A model generated the notes under the pieces. The model had not been told where the DNA came from and did no database searches. It saw nothing but the letters and a program-made list of their open reading frames with translations. Shown piece after piece: positions 17,382-25,976 of a stretch of DNA of 64,000 bases. This stretch comes from Hydrogenophaga sp. (lineage in GTDB: Bacteria; Pseudomonadota; Gammaproteobacteria; Burkholderiales; Burkholderiaceae_C): NCBI RefSeq assembly GCF_018780075.1, contig NZ_JADMKB010000009.1, positions 1-64,000 of the forward strand, read 5' to 3'. Position 1 is the stretch's first letter. Every line of letters starts with the position of its first letter. The position numbers were made by a program, and so were the translations under genes.

Positions 17382-18310
17382 TTGGGTGCCTCACTGGCGG
17401 CCAGTTGGTCCATGGCGCTGCGCAGCGGCACGGAGCCGGGGTTGACCCGCAGCGACCTGGACAGGATGTCGCGGGCCTGGTCGGGTCGCGCACTTTTCTT
17501 CTCGATCGAGGCGAGCGTCAACGCGGCCTGCTCGTCGCCGGGCAGCCGGTCCAGCAGGCGGCGGTAGGTGCGCTGGGCCGAGCTCAGGTCGCCCGACTGG
17601 TAGGCAAACCAGGCCTCGGCGCGCAGGCGCGCGACCGAGGTGGCCGGCAACTGGGCCTGGATGGCCTGCAGGTGCCGCCGCGCGGTGGCGTCGTCCTTGT
17701 TGTCCAGCGCGTGGTTCATGCCCTCGAAACGCTCGGACAGGTCATCGGGCGCGGCAGACGCAGCGGGTGCCACCGGCGCGGCAGCGGGCCTGGCCGGCAC
17801 CGCGGTCGCTGGCGGCTCCTTCAAGGCCGGCGCCGGGGCAGGCATCGACACCGGCGCAGCATCCGCCGAACCCGCCGGCGCAGGTGTGACAGGCTGGACG
17901 GCTGCCTTGGCGGGCGCCGGGGCCTGCACGGCGACCGGCAGCGCGTAGGTCAGCGTCAGGCTGGGCAACGCGGTCGGCAGCGGTGCCTCCATGCGGGGAA
18001 GGCTGTTCTGCACGGGTGTGGCCTGCTCGGCGCCGTAGAGGGTGTCCACGGCAGACGGCTTCGCCGGCAACGCCGCCGCACCCACGGACGCCGGGGCTGG
18101 CCGGGCCTCGGCCCCGCCCCACTGGCTGATGAAAAAGCCCCCCAGCACACCGACGCCCGCCATCGCGGCCCCGACCAGGACCATGTGGCGACCCCGGCCA
18201 CCCACCGCTTCCGGGGCGGTCTGGGGGGACGACAGCGGCGGCTTCTCCGCCGAGGGGCGCGAAGTGGCCTGCTCGGCGGTTTGCTGAAGCGCTTGGTAAA
18301 TCAGGCTCAT
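17378..18310 (-). CDS. MshN-like membrane-anchored TPR protein
   Basis: 310 aa. MSLIYQALQQTAEQ at the N-terminus resembles the cytoplasmic start of MshN/GspB-type proteins. A membrane helix (HMVLVGAAMAGVGVLGG, about residues 47-63) is followed by a Pro/Ala-rich periplasmic linker and tetratricopeptide-like repeats in the last 120 residues. Both ends overlap neighbours by 4 nt. Its place between secretin and ExeA-like ATPase matches mshL-mshM-mshN arrangements, where such a protein is thought to bridge inner-membrane and secretin parts. The sequence identifies the type rather than the exact orthologue. Confidence 0.75.
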   Translation of the reverse strand: MSLIYQALQQTAEQATSRPSAEKPPLSSPQTAPEAVGGRGRHMVLVGAAMAGVGVLGGFFISQWGGAEARPAPASVGAAALPAKPSAVDTLYGAEQATPVQNSLPRMEAPLPTALPSLTLTYALPVAVQAPAPAKAAVQPVTPAPAGSADAAPVSMPAPAPALKEPPATAVPARPAAAPVAPAASAAPDDLSERFEGMNHALDNKDDATARRHLQAIQAQLPATSVARLRAEAWFAYQSGDLSSAQRTYRRLLDRLPGDEQAALTLASIEKKSARPDQARDILSRSLRVNPGSVPLRSAMDQLAASEAPK

Positions 18311-20016
18311 AGCACGCGAACGCGCAGCACCACGATCAGTTCACGGGTCCGGTGGCTGTCGCCCTCCTGGGTCACCAGCTTGCCGAAGAAGGGCACGTCG
18401 GACAGGAAGGGCACGCCGCTGTTGGCGCCACTGGTCGACTGGTCGATCAGGCCGCCCACCACCACCACATCGCCGTCGTTGACGTTCAGCGTGGTGGTCA
18501 GGCCTTTGTAGGCGACGTGGGGAAGGCTGACCCGGTTGGTCTCATTGACGCTGACCAGTTCCAGGGTCTTGGGATCGACATCGCTCTGCACCGGGTTGAT
18601 CAGCAACTCGATGGTGCCGTCGTCGCGCATCATGGGCAGCACGCCCACCATCACGCCGGAGAACACGGCGTCGGTCTGCACGTCGGAAGTGACCGTGCTG
18701 GCACCGCCACCGATGTTGTTCTGCGCCGAGCTGGAGCGCGACACATAGCGCTGGCTGGTGCCCACCGACAACATGGCCGGGGTGCCGTTGCGCACCTGGA
18801 TGTTGGGGTTGGACAGCACGCGCAGGTTGCCGAACGAGCGCAGCGCGTTGATCACCGACGAGCCGTTCTGGTCCTGGTAGGCCAGGCCACCGGACGCACT
18901 GCCCGAGGTGGAGCCGACCACGCGCGACGGGATGGTCAGCGAGCTGGCCGGGTAGGCCCGCGAGGCACCGGGCAGGCTGGCCGCGCCGCCCCCCAGGGCC
19001 AGCGAGTCGATGCCGAAGTTCAGGGCCAGGCGGCTGCGCAGCTGGGTCCAGTCGATGCCGAACTGGTAGCCGTCGTTCAGCGTCACGTCGATCAGCTGCG
19101 CCTCGATGTACACCTGCTTGGTCAGCGAGTTCTGGGTGCGCTTGATCAGGTCTTCCACCGAGCGCATCTGCGACGGACGGGCCTTGACGTACAGGGTGCC
19201 GGTGGTGCGGTTGAGGGTGAAGCCCTGGCCCTGGTTGGGCTGCCGGACCATGGTGGGTGCCTGCTGGGCGGCGGTGGGCGGAGTGCGGTCGTCGTCCGAC
19301 GTGAGCTTCGAGTCGCCCAGGATGGTGCGCAGGTTGTTCTCGATCTCGGTGTAGGGGTCGGTGCGGTTGCCGGCGCTGGCGCTCATGGACAGGCTGCCGG
19401 AGATCGCCGAGTTCCCCGCGGTGGAGTTGGCGCCGAACACATTGCCCCCGGAGTTCAGGGCCATCTGGCTGCTCACGTTCAGGAAGCCCAGCGACATGAA
19501 TTTCTCTTCGTGCAGACGGACCCGCAACGTCTGGTTGCGGACCTCGCCAGCGACGTCGTAGCTGCGCAGCACCTCGTTGAAGGCCTCGCGCAGCGACACG
19601 TCCTTGAGGTACATGTCGGTCTGTGCGCCCTGCTGCACGACCGAGGGTTCCACGATCAGGTTGACCTTCGCGGCGTCGGCGAAGGCGGTGAGGATCTGGC
19701 TGATGCTGCCGTTGGCGATGGCCACGCTGATGGTCTTGCCCTCCAGCGGGTCGTAGACCGGGGCGGCGGGCTGCACGGGTTTGGCTTCGGCCTTCTTGCG
19801 CAGGTCGCGCAGCAGCTCGTCCTGTTTGGCCATCAGCTTCATCGACTCGGCCATGGCGACCTCCTGCATGCGCGCCAGCTTCGCGCTGTCGGCGTCCGAC
19901 AGGTGCTTGGCGCTCTGTTGCGGCGGCGACACGCACGCGCCGAGCAGCACCGAGGAAAGGATCGCAGCGGTCGTTCCCAGTCCGGGCCTGGTCTTCTTGG
20001 TATTGGAGGTGTGCAT
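18307..20016 (-). CDS. mshL: MshL/PilQ/GspD-type secretin (outer-membrane pilus channel)
   Basis: 569 aa, typical for MshL. The N-terminus ends in a lipobox, LLGACVSPP with Cys28, so it is probably a lipoprotein. An STN-like domain (about 85-160) and an N1-type domain (around residue 280, VKARPSQMRSVEDLI) lead to the secretin barrel from about 300 to 565, with RVLSNPNIQVRNGTPA and a closing segment with VVVGGLIDQ and VPFFGKLV. It forms the outer-membrane pore through which the pilus passes. A spacing of 45 nt separates it from the preceding minor pilin gene, and its stop overlaps the TPR gene. Confidence 0.93.
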   Translation of the reverse strand: MHTSNTKKTRPGLGTTAAILSSVLLGACVSPPQQSAKHLSDADSAKLARMQEVAMAESMKLMAKQDELLRDLRKKAEAKPVQPAAPVYDPLEGKTISVAIANGSISQILTAFADAAKVNLIVEPSVVQQGAQTDMYLKDVSLREAFNEVLRSYDVAGEVRNQTLRVRLHEEKFMSLGFLNVSSQMALNSGGNVFGANSTAGNSAISGSLSMSASAGNRTDPYTEIENNLRTILGDSKLTSDDDRTPPTAAQQAPTMVRQPNQGQGFTLNRTTGTLYVKARPSQMRSVEDLIKRTQNSLTKQVYIEAQLIDVTLNDGYQFGIDWTQLRSRLALNFGIDSLALGGGAASLPGASRAYPASSLTIPSRVVGSTSGSASGGLAYQDQNGSSVINALRSFGNLRVLSNPNIQVRNGTPAMLSVGTSQRYVSRSSSAQNNIGGGASTVTSDVQTDAVFSGVMVGVLPMMRDDGTIELLINPVQSDVDPKTLELVSVNETNRVSLPHVAYKGLTTTLNVNDGDVVVVGGLIDQSTSGANSGVPFLSDVPFFGKLVTQEGDSHRTRELIVVLRVRVL

Positions 20017-20061
20017 GACGTGATCTGAAGTGGGAAGGGATCGGTGGGCGAAGGTGTGGGG

Positions 20062-20826
20062 TCAGGGCAGGTTCTGTCGGAGCCAGCCGGCCAGCAGCGC
20101 GGGGGATTCGGCGAGCACGATGTCGTCGTTCGTGGCGCTGACGGGCGAAGCAGGTCCGCCCGCGCACGGGCCGGCCAGGGTGTTGGGGGCGTCCAGCCGG
20201 TCGGCATCGCCGTCGCGGTCCTGCAAGGGAATGACCAGCCAGTAAGCGGTGAGCTGCGACAGGTTGGCGGCGCAATCGATGGCGCCGGCCATGCCGCCGT
20301 CGCCGGTGACATAAGCACGGGTGCTCGACGCCGAGTGGCCGGAGGCGGTGTTGAGGGCCACGATCAGATCGCCCACGTCCTGGTGCTGCACCTGGCCCGG
20401 GGCATCGCCGTTGCGCTCCCTGGCCACCGCGAGATCGGCGTCGAGCGACGCCGTGGCGTTGGCCCGCCGGTACACGGCGTAGCGGGCGCGGCGGTCGTCG
20501 GTGGGCACGGCGAGGCCGGCGCTGACGTAGGGGAACCAGCCCACCTGGCTGCTGGTCGCGCACACGCCGGCCGACAGGTTTTCATACCCGGTGCCGGCGG
20601 CGCTGGTGTCCGGGCACGGCAGGCGCCCGTGGCGCAGCGCAAAGGCGCGCAACTGGCCTTGCACATGGCGGGCGTTGTCCTGCGCCTCGCGCCGGTCCTG
20701 GGCGTCGTGGAACACGTCATAGGCGGAAAAGGCCGACCAGGACACCAGCCCGACCACGACCAGGGCCAGGGCGAGCTCCAGAAAGGTGAAGCCTCTTTGT
20801 GCGGATGGGTGACGGCGGGCGGCCAT
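20062..20826 (-). CDS. minor-pilin-like protein
   Basis: 254 aa from the ATG at 20826. A TTG at 20847 would overlap the upstream stop by 4 nt (TTGA) and add seven residues; both starts are possible. The processing site is QRG|FTFLELALALVV with Glu at +5. RLPCPDTSAAGTGYEN followed by Cys is this cluster's variant of the two-cysteine motif. Segments such as RARYAVYRRANATAS and DRDGDADRLDAPNT are shared in style with the large pilin-like proteins at 8198-12938. Probably a minor pilus subunit. Confidence 0.82.
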   Translation of the reverse strand: MAARRHPSAQRGFTFLELALALVVVGLVSWSAFSAYDVFHDAQDRREAQDNARHVQGQLRAFALRHGRLPCPDTSAAGTGYENLSAGVCATSSQVGWFPYVSAGLAVPTDDRRARYAVYRRANATASLDADLAVARERNGDAPGQVQHQDVGDLIVALNTASGHSASSTRAYVTGDGGMAGAIDCAANLSQLTAYWLVIPLQDRDGDADRLDAPNTLAGPCAGGPASPVSATNDDIVLAESPALLAGWLRQNLP

Positions 20827-20843
20827 GCTGCATGTCCACCCGC

Positions 20844-21518
20844 TCAACGCGGCTTCCCGCCGGCAGCGACTTCGTTCGCATACGACTGCAGCGCGGCCGC
20901 ACCACCGCTGACCTTGCCACTGACGTCGCGCAGCTCGGCCAGGATCGCCTGCTTGCGCGCCACATCGGCGGGGGCGGTGCTCTGCGAGAGTTTGGCCAGC
21001 TCCTGGTTGAGCGCCTGCGCACGCCCGGCCTGGTCCACGATCTGGCGCATGGTGCTGAAGTAGCGCGCATCGAACTCGCCGCCGCCCAGGCGCTCGACCT
21101 TGTCGAGGTAGGTGCGGACGTCCTGCATGGTGACGCTGGTGCCCTTGGCCTGCAGCTCGGCGGACAGTGCGCGCACCTGCTCCCGGACCTTGCGCCGCTC
21201 CTCGCGGCTCTTGGCCGGGCGGGCGCTGGCGGGGCCCGCCGAGCCGCCCGGCGCGGCCCAGGGGGCCTGGCCGGCGGCGGGCGCAGCCGCGGTGGCCGGG
21301 GGCGCGCCCTCCGCACCGGGCGGTGGCGAAGGCGTGGACGGGCTGAACGGGCCGGGCGCTCCGGACGCACCCGTTGCAGACGGCGCCGATGGCGGCGCGC
21401 TCAGTGCGGGCTGCAGGTCACCAGGCGACCCGGGGGAGGACCCGGCCAGCCAGAAACCGCCCAGGAAGGCAAGCACCAGCAGCCCCAGACCACCCCCCCA
21501 GAGAACACCCTTGTTCAT
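20844..21518 (-). CDS. inner-membrane protein with Pro-rich linker, unknown function
   Basis: 224 aa. A membrane anchor (GVLWGGGLGLLVLAFLGGFWLAG, interrupted by Gly) is followed by about 70 residues rich in Pro, Ala and Ser, then a charged, helical C-terminal domain beginning near SREERRKVREQVRAL. The 1-nt overlap of its ATG with the upstream stop and the 4-nt overlap with the next start place it firmly in the pilus operon. I do not recognise a family. By position (between PilP/MshK-like protein and minor pilin, upstream of the secretin) a periplasm-spanning assembly role is reasonable but unproven. Confidence 0.7.
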   Translation of the reverse strand: MNKGVLWGGGLGLLVLAFLGGFWLAGSSPGSPGDLQPALSAPPSAPSATGASGAPGPFSPSTPSPPPGAEGAPPATAAAPAAGQAPWAAPGGSAGPASARPAKSREERRKVREQVRALSAELQAKGTSVTMQDVRTYLDKVERLGGGEFDARYFSTMRQIVDQAGRAQALNQELAKLSQSTAPADVARKQAILAELRDVSGKVSGGAAALQSYANEVAAGGKPR

Positions 21519-22129
21519 CAGTTGCCTCTCGCCCGCGAGGCCGGGAACGCGCCCAGCACCCGCAGGCGCTCCAGGGGCACGGCCACGACAAGTTCTTCGC
21601 CGCGGGACGCGAAGACGACGGACTCCATGGAAATGGACTTCACCACCATGCCCTCGGCCACGGGGTCACCGACACGGACCAGCCGGCCGTCCACCATCGC
21701 GCGGCCTTCGCTGCCGGCCTGGAGCACGAGGCTGACACGGGGCGCGGGCAGCGACTCCGGCATCGTGGGCATCGCGCGGGGCAGGCGCGGTGCGCCTGCG
21801 ACCGCCACCTTCTCGACCACGGGCGGCGACGACGCAAAGATGCTGTCGAACTGGGGCTGGAGCCGGTGGGCGGCTTGGCCCATGAGGCCTTGCGCCTCGC
21901 CAGCGCCGGGGAAATCCTTCATGCGGCTCATGGACACCTCGCGCATGGCGTCCAATGCCTCCAGGACCTCGGCCTGCTCTTTGATCTGCTGGTCTGACAG
22001 GGACCGGATCGACACGTCGTTCCCGGGCAGGGGGCGTCCGCCGGGTCCCATCTGGAGGGCCATGGTCACCGTCCCCCAGGCCAGGATGGCCAGCGACAGT
22101 GTGCTGAGGGTCAAGGCTGCGTATTTCAT
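21518..22129 (-). CDS. MshK/PilP/GspC-like inner-membrane pilus assembly protein
   Basis: 203 aa from the ATG at 22129 (MKYAALTL); an upstream ATG at 22171 would add 14 residues. An N-terminal membrane helix is followed by a helical periplasmic part with ALDAMREVSMSRM and a Pro-rich linker. A C-terminal beta-rich domain (RAMVDGRLVRVGDPVAEGMVV) resembles the small homology-region domain of PilP, GspC and MshK. Such domains dock the inner-membrane complex to the secretin. Its place just after the MshI-like gene fits MshK. The similarity is structural rather than a clear motif match. Confidence 0.65.
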   Translation of the reverse strand: MKYAALTLSTLSLAILAWGTVTMALQMGPGGRPLPGNDVSIRSLSDQQIKEQAEVLEALDAMREVSMSRMKDFPGAGEAQGLMGQAAHRLQPQFDSIFASSPPVVEKVAVAGAPRLPRAMPTMPESLPAPRVSLVLQAGSEGRAMVDGRLVRVGDPVAEGMVVKSISMESVVFASRGEELVVAVPLERLRVLGAFPASRARGN

Positions 22130-22211
22130 GCGTTCTGTTTGTGTGTGCCCCGGAGCCAGGACGTTGCCCATCCACTGTGTCGGCCGGACTCCGGTGAGGC
22201 CTGTCGGCGGG

Positions 22212-23501
22212 TCAGAGACTCTTGTTCACCACGGGCTTGAGTTGGTAGGCGAACGCACCCACCGAGTTGTCACCGGGGTTGGCGGGCTCGGCCTGCCATC
22301 CTTCCCGTTTCAACTCGGTCAAAAAGCGGCTCAACTCCTCGTTGCGACCGTCGATCACCACGCCATCCACACGGAAGCGGGCCTTGTTGGTGGCGTCGGC
22401 CTTGACGAGCTGCACGTTCTGGACCCGCACGGCGGCGCCTGCCGCGCGGCGGATCGTGTCGAGCATCTGGACGGGGTCGTAAATGGCGGCATGACCCAGT
22501 TGCCGGGTCAACGCCATCGAAGCGTCCAGCTCGGGCACGGGTGCGGCCTGGTTCACGAGCGCGACGCGCTGGCGCAAACCCTCCATGTCGCCCTGCATCG
22601 AAGCCGCGACCTGCGTTTCCTGCTGCGCGCGCTGGTGCGAAAAGACGGCAAAGCCGCCCAGCCCCACCGCCACCACCGCGATCATGGCGGCCAGTGGCAA
22701 GACATAGGATTCGCTCATCCAGGCCAGCTTGGCCAGGCCCGATGCCTGGACCGCCTTCTGCCCCGCGGCCCCGATCAGGTGGGAGAGTGACGACGACCGG
22801 CGGTCGGTGCCTTCGCCACGCAGCGTGTCGTGCGGCACCAGCTTGACCTCCTGCGACGACAGCTCGGCGAGCTTGCTCGCCAGGGTCTGCTCGCTGCCCA
22901 CATCGTCGGTCAGGGTCGAGGACCACAACATCCCTTGGCTGGCCTCCCCCCCGGCGCTGGCCCGGAGCTGGGCCATCAGCGCGCGCAAAGGCGCCTGCAT
23001 GTCCGCCACGTCCGTGCCCAGCGCGGTGGCGCCCGCGTAGTGCATCTTGCCGTCGGACTCGCTGTAGGCATGCAGCTGGGTGCCCGCGCGCAGCACGTGC
23101 GCCCGCCCCTCGGTGGCCATGGCGGGCAGGAGACCGATCAGGGGAGCGACGAGGCAATGGTCACGCTGGCCCTGTGCCCAGGTCTGCAGCTGCTGCCAGG
23201 CGTCCAGTGGCACGGCCGTGAACAGCGCGAGCGTGCTGTCGGTGTGGCGGATCTGCTTGTGGATGAACACCTGCAGCGGGCCTTCGACCAGGCCTTCGGT
23301 GCGGACGTTTTTCTCGATCAGGGCCGCCGCGTACTCGGCCTTGCCCTTGCAAGCCTGAACGCCCGACTGCGATTGCTCGAAATCCACCACCACCAGGGCA
23401 GAGCCCTCCAGCCCCGACCAGGGCTCCAGCGGCAGGCAGTGGCCCTCTTTGAACTGGAACCAGCCCTGAGGCGAGATGAGGATGATCTGGTCTGGGTTCA
23501 T
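22212..23501 (-). CDS. MshI/PilM-PilN-like bitopic pilus assembly protein
   Basis: 429 aa. The cytoplasmic first 270 residues resemble the actin-like PilM/MshI/GspL fold (LIGLLPAMA, ATALGTDVADMQAPLRAL). A single membrane helix (about 285-310, LPLAAMIAVVAVGLGGF) leads to a periplasmic PilN-like ferredoxin-type domain (VVIDGRNEELSRFLTEL). It probably combines the roles that PilM and PilN share in other systems. The ATG at 23501 overlaps the stop of the preceding gene by 4 nt, which decides the start although the frame is open further upstream. Confidence 0.75.
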   Translation of the reverse strand: MNPDQIILISPQGWFQFKEGHCLPLEPWSGLEGSALVVVDFEQSQSGVQACKGKAEYAAALIEKNVRTEGLVEGPLQVFIHKQIRHTDSTLALFTAVPLDAWQQLQTWAQGQRDHCLVAPLIGLLPAMATEGRAHVLRAGTQLHAYSESDGKMHYAGATALGTDVADMQAPLRALMAQLRASAGGEASQGMLWSSTLTDDVGSEQTLASKLAELSSQEVKLVPHDTLRGEGTDRRSSSLSHLIGAAGQKAVQASGLAKLAWMSESYVLPLAAMIAVVAVGLGGFAVFSHQRAQQETQVAASMQGDMEGLRQRVALVNQAAPVPELDASMALTRQLGHAAIYDPVQMLDTIRRAAGAAVRVQNVQLVKADATNKARFRVDGVVIDGRNEELSRFLTELKREGWQAEPANPGDNSVGAFAYQLKPVVNKSL

Positions 23502-23977
23502 GGTGCGCTGATCGGGAAATGGACCATGCCGGTCATCTCGAGGCTGAAACCCCGGTCGTCCGGCAGGGCCGGCGTGAACAGTCCGGCCTCGGGGCTGATC
23601 ACCGACACGGCAAAGGTCTCGGGCGCGAACCACTGCCGCGCATTGACACCCACCAGCTGGCCCAGGGTTTTTTCAGCGTCCTGCCGGGACACGACGGCCG
23701 CGGTCCGCTGAACCCGGCGATGGGTCCAGCGCTCCGGGTCGAGCCCGCCTTTGTCGATCCGGGTGCGAATCACGTCGGCCTCCCTGTTGAAGGCCTCGCG
23801 CTGTTCGATGGCCGGCAGCAGCTTGCGCAACTGGTCCAGCTCGGTGCGGGTCTGCACCGTGTGCTGGCGGGCCTGGCTCAGCCGGGAAACGCTGTCGAGC
23901 GCCGCCCAGGCCGCAACGGCCAGCGCGGCGGTGGCGATGCCCAGAATGCCCAGGCGAACGTGACGGGGCAAGGCCAT
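23498..23977 (-). CDS. MshJ/PilO-like small inner-membrane protein
   Basis: 159 aa. One membrane helix near the N-terminus (LGILGIATAALAVAAWAAL) is followed by a coiled-coil stretch (about 35-75, with TRTELDQLRKLLPAIEQRE) and a short beta-rich C-terminus. This matches the layout of PilO/MshJ/GspM proteins, which pair with PilN-like domains. It starts immediately after the stop of the pilin gene upstream (24871..23978) and overlaps the next gene by 4 nt. Length and position support the call more than motif identity does. Confidence 0.65.
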   Translation of the reverse strand: MALPRHVRLGILGIATAALAVAAWAALDSVSRLSQARQHTVQTRTELDQLRKLLPAIEQREAFNREADVIRTRIDKGGLDPERWTHRRVQRTAAVVSRQDAEKTLGQLVGVNARQWFAPETFAVSVISPEAGLFTPALPDDRGFSLEMTGMVHFPISAP

Positions 23978-24871
23978 TTACTGATCCATCATCCAGTGGG
24001 CGGTGAGCAGCGTCACGCGGTCTTCGTCGTACTCACGGCCCGTGGCGGTGGCGCCACCGCTCCCAGCACCGACACCAGTCGTGTCAGCTGCGGACTGAGC
24101 GTTACCGGCGATGTTGCTGGCGATCGTGTTGTTCGCCTCCCACGAGGTGCCTGGGGCGTTGGCGTCAATAGCCTGAGCGTGAGCGGCCCGGCCCTGGATG
24201 CGGAAGCGGCCTTCGCGAGAGTCGGGCTTGCCGTCGATGATCTGGTCGATGTAACGGGCCAAGTCGGGCGTGAGGCCCCGCACCACCATCACGTTGCCGG
24301 CGCCGCTGGCCGTGCCGGCGGGGTTCCACTGGAAGCAGACCTGAACTTCGGTGGTGTTGCCGTTGGTGTCCTGGTACACATAACGGTCTTCGTGCGCTTC
24401 GCCACGACCGGGCGGCATGCGCACGCCGTGGCGGGTCATCAGGTCGCGCAGGCTCTGCGTCGCCAGGCCGACGTCGCCGCCGCCGGTCTCGTCGGCCGCG
24501 TAGCCCTGGCCTTGGCAGACCTTCAGGCCCGTGTTGGTGAAGTTCTCGGGGATGCCCGCCACCGCCTGTCCACCCGCGCGCTGACAAGAGACTGCGCTGT
24601 CAATGCTGGTTTCGCTGCCGTTGACCATGTAGGTGGGCGCCTGCTGGCAGTCGCCGACCACCGTGCCCGTGCGCTGGTAGTACTGGTCGTAGGCCATCTT
24701 CCATTGCTCCAGGTACTTGTTGGAGATCTTGGTGTATTCGGCGTTGCGCTGAACGTCTTTGCCGATGGCGATGGCGCCGATGATCAGGCCGATCACGGCC
24801 AGCACCAGGGTCAGTTCGATCAGGGTGAAGCCCGACTGGGCGGCACGGCGGTTGCGCGTTGATTGCTTCAT
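23978..24871 (-). CDS. type IV/MSHA-like pilin (second of a tandem pair)
   Basis: 297 aa. The leader ends QSG|FTLIELTLVLAVIGL, a classical prepilin site with Glu at +5. GKDVQRNAEYTKISNKYLEQW after the helix and RYVYQDTNGNTTEVQVCF further on are nearly the same as in the pilin encoded just upstream (24899). The two are tandem paralogues, and the globular domain carries several Cys residues. As one of the first genes after the promoter region it should be among the most highly expressed, so one of the pair is probably the main pilus subunit. Confidence 0.88.
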   Translation of the reverse strand: MKQSTRNRRAAQSGFTLIELTLVLAVIGLIIGAIAIGKDVQRNAEYTKISNKYLEQWKMAYDQYYQRTGTVVGDCQQAPTYMVNGSETSIDSAVSCQRAGGQAVAGIPENFTNTGLKVCQGQGYAADETGGGDVGLATQSLRDLMTRHGVRMPPGRGEAHEDRYVYQDTNGNTTEVQVCFQWNPAGTASGAGNVMVVRGLTPDLARYIDQIIDGKPDSREGRFRIQGRAAHAQAIDANAPGTSWEANNTIASNIAGNAQSAADTTGVGAGSGGATATGREYDEDRVTLLTAHWMMDQ

Positions 24872-24898
24872 GGTGGGTGGTCCGGTGGAGGGGTGGAC

Positions 24899-25717
24899 TT
24901 ATTGGTTCATCTTGTAGACGGCGACCACGGTCACGACCTGGTCTTCGTCTAAGCGGGTGTTGTCGCCCGCAGCGCCAGCAACACTGGCGATGGAATCGTC
25001 GTTGGTGCGGTTCCACTGCACGCCCGGCGCGTTGGCCGTGCCGTTGGCAATGCCTTGCAGGCGGAAGCGGCCTTCCTGAGCGTCGGGCTTGCCGTCGGTG
25101 ATCTGGTCGAGCATGCGGGCCAGGTCGGGCGTGAGGCCCGAGATGATCATCACGTTGCCGGAGCCTTCCGGGCTGGCGGGTGGGTTCCACTGGAAGCAGA
25201 CCTGCACCTCCTGAGGGTTGCCGTTGCTGTCGAGATAGACATAGCGGTCTTCAAAACCTTCGGCACGGCCGGGGGGCATGCGCACACCCACCTGGGTCAT
25301 CTGGGTGCGCAGATCGACCGCCGCATCGCCTCGCTCGGTCATGTTGGCATTGCCTGCCTTGTCACACACGCGGGGAGGGGCCGCTGCAGTGGTCATGTCT
25401 CCGCCAGAGTTCACGCCCCCGGAGTCCGCCACGAAACTGGCGCCATTGACCATCAACTGCGGCTGAACCTGGCTGTCACCCACCACCACGCCCGTGCGCT
25501 GGTAGTACTGGTTGTAGGACTGCTCCCACTGGTCGATGAACTTGTTCTTGACCTTCGTGTACTCGGCGTTGCGCTGCACATCTTTGCCGATGGCCATCGC
25601 GCCGATGATCAGACCGATGACCGCCAGCACCACCGACAACTCCACCAAGGTGAAGCCGCCCTGCGCGCGCTTGCTCGAATTTGCAGCCACTCGGGCCGCC
25701 GCTAAACCGTGCTTCAT
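24899..25717 (-). CDS. type IV/MSHA-like pilin, first gene of pilus operon
   Basis: 272 aa. The leader ends AQGG|FTLVELSVVLAVIGL, with Glu at +5. GKDVQRNAEYTKVKNKF follows the helix; two Cys residues flank a variable centre, and RYVYLDSNGNPQEVQVCF is shared with its two paralogues in the operon. Its ATG at 25717 has a good Shine-Dalgarno (CAGGAG, about 7 nt upstream). It is the promoter-proximal gene and the best candidate for the major pilin. Confidence 0.88.
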   Translation of the reverse strand: MKHGLAAARVAANSSKRAQGGFTLVELSVVLAVIGLIIGAMAIGKDVQRNAEYTKVKNKFIDQWEQSYNQYYQRTGVVVGDSQVQPQLMVNGASFVADSGGVNSGGDMTTAAAPPRVCDKAGNANMTERGDAAVDLRTQMTQVGVRMPPGRAEGFEDRYVYLDSNGNPQEVQVCFQWNPPASPEGSGNVMIISGLTPDLARMLDQITDGKPDAQEGRFRLQGIANGTANAPGVQWNRTNDDSIASVAGAAGDNTRLDEDQVVTVVAVYKMNQ

Positions 25718-25827
25718 GCAATCTCCTGAATGATTGGGTGGGGTGCGTTGAGGATCAATTTCTCACACGCACCCACGCTCCATCTGTCACAACCTGTCGC
25801 CTTTTGAAACATTTTGCAATGATTGAG

Positions 25828-25855
25828 GACTTATTTGGTGTGACTTATTCAAGTC
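25828..25855. repeat. direct repeat GACTTATT and palindrome, possible regulator site
   Basis: GACTTATT occurs at 25828-25835 and again at 25842-25849, 14 bp apart. The second copy is also the left arm of GACTT-ATTC-AAGTC (25842-25855). It lies about 110 bp upstream of the first pilin ATG and next to a response regulator gene, so it could be the binding site of that OmpR-type protein. This is inference from position and symmetry. Confidence 0.35.
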
Positions 25856-25917
25856 TTGGAGCGCCTTTTGTAGTTGCTACGCATCAAACGTGACATTGCG
25901 CACAGAGGGCCGCCTCC

Positions 25918-25946
25918 GTGGGCGGGCGCGCGCCTGCCCGCCCCAC
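25918..25946. terminator. GC-rich hairpin after the response-regulator gene
   Basis: GGGCGGGC (20-27 of the 259xx numbering) pairs with GCCCGCCC (36-43) across an 8-nt loop, about 30 bp beyond the stop codon of the minus-strand regulator gene. There is no T-run on either side, so it is not a standard intrinsic terminator. It could pause polymerase or protect a 3' end. Confidence 0.35.
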
Positions 25947-25976
25947 CACGGCACCCGCGAAAGGTTGGCAGGGGCG

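Larger units (their letters stand above)
25718..25976. promoter_or_regulatory. upstream region of the pilus operon
   Basis: 259 bp between the regulator stop and the first pilin ATG. The half nearest the pilin gene is clearly more A/T-rich than the surroundings, as expected of a promoter, but I cannot assign -35/-10 or -24/-12 boxes with confidence. It contains a repeated GACTTATT and a small palindrome (25828-25855), and a GC-rich hairpin nearer the regulator gene (25918-25946). Confidence 0.5.
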
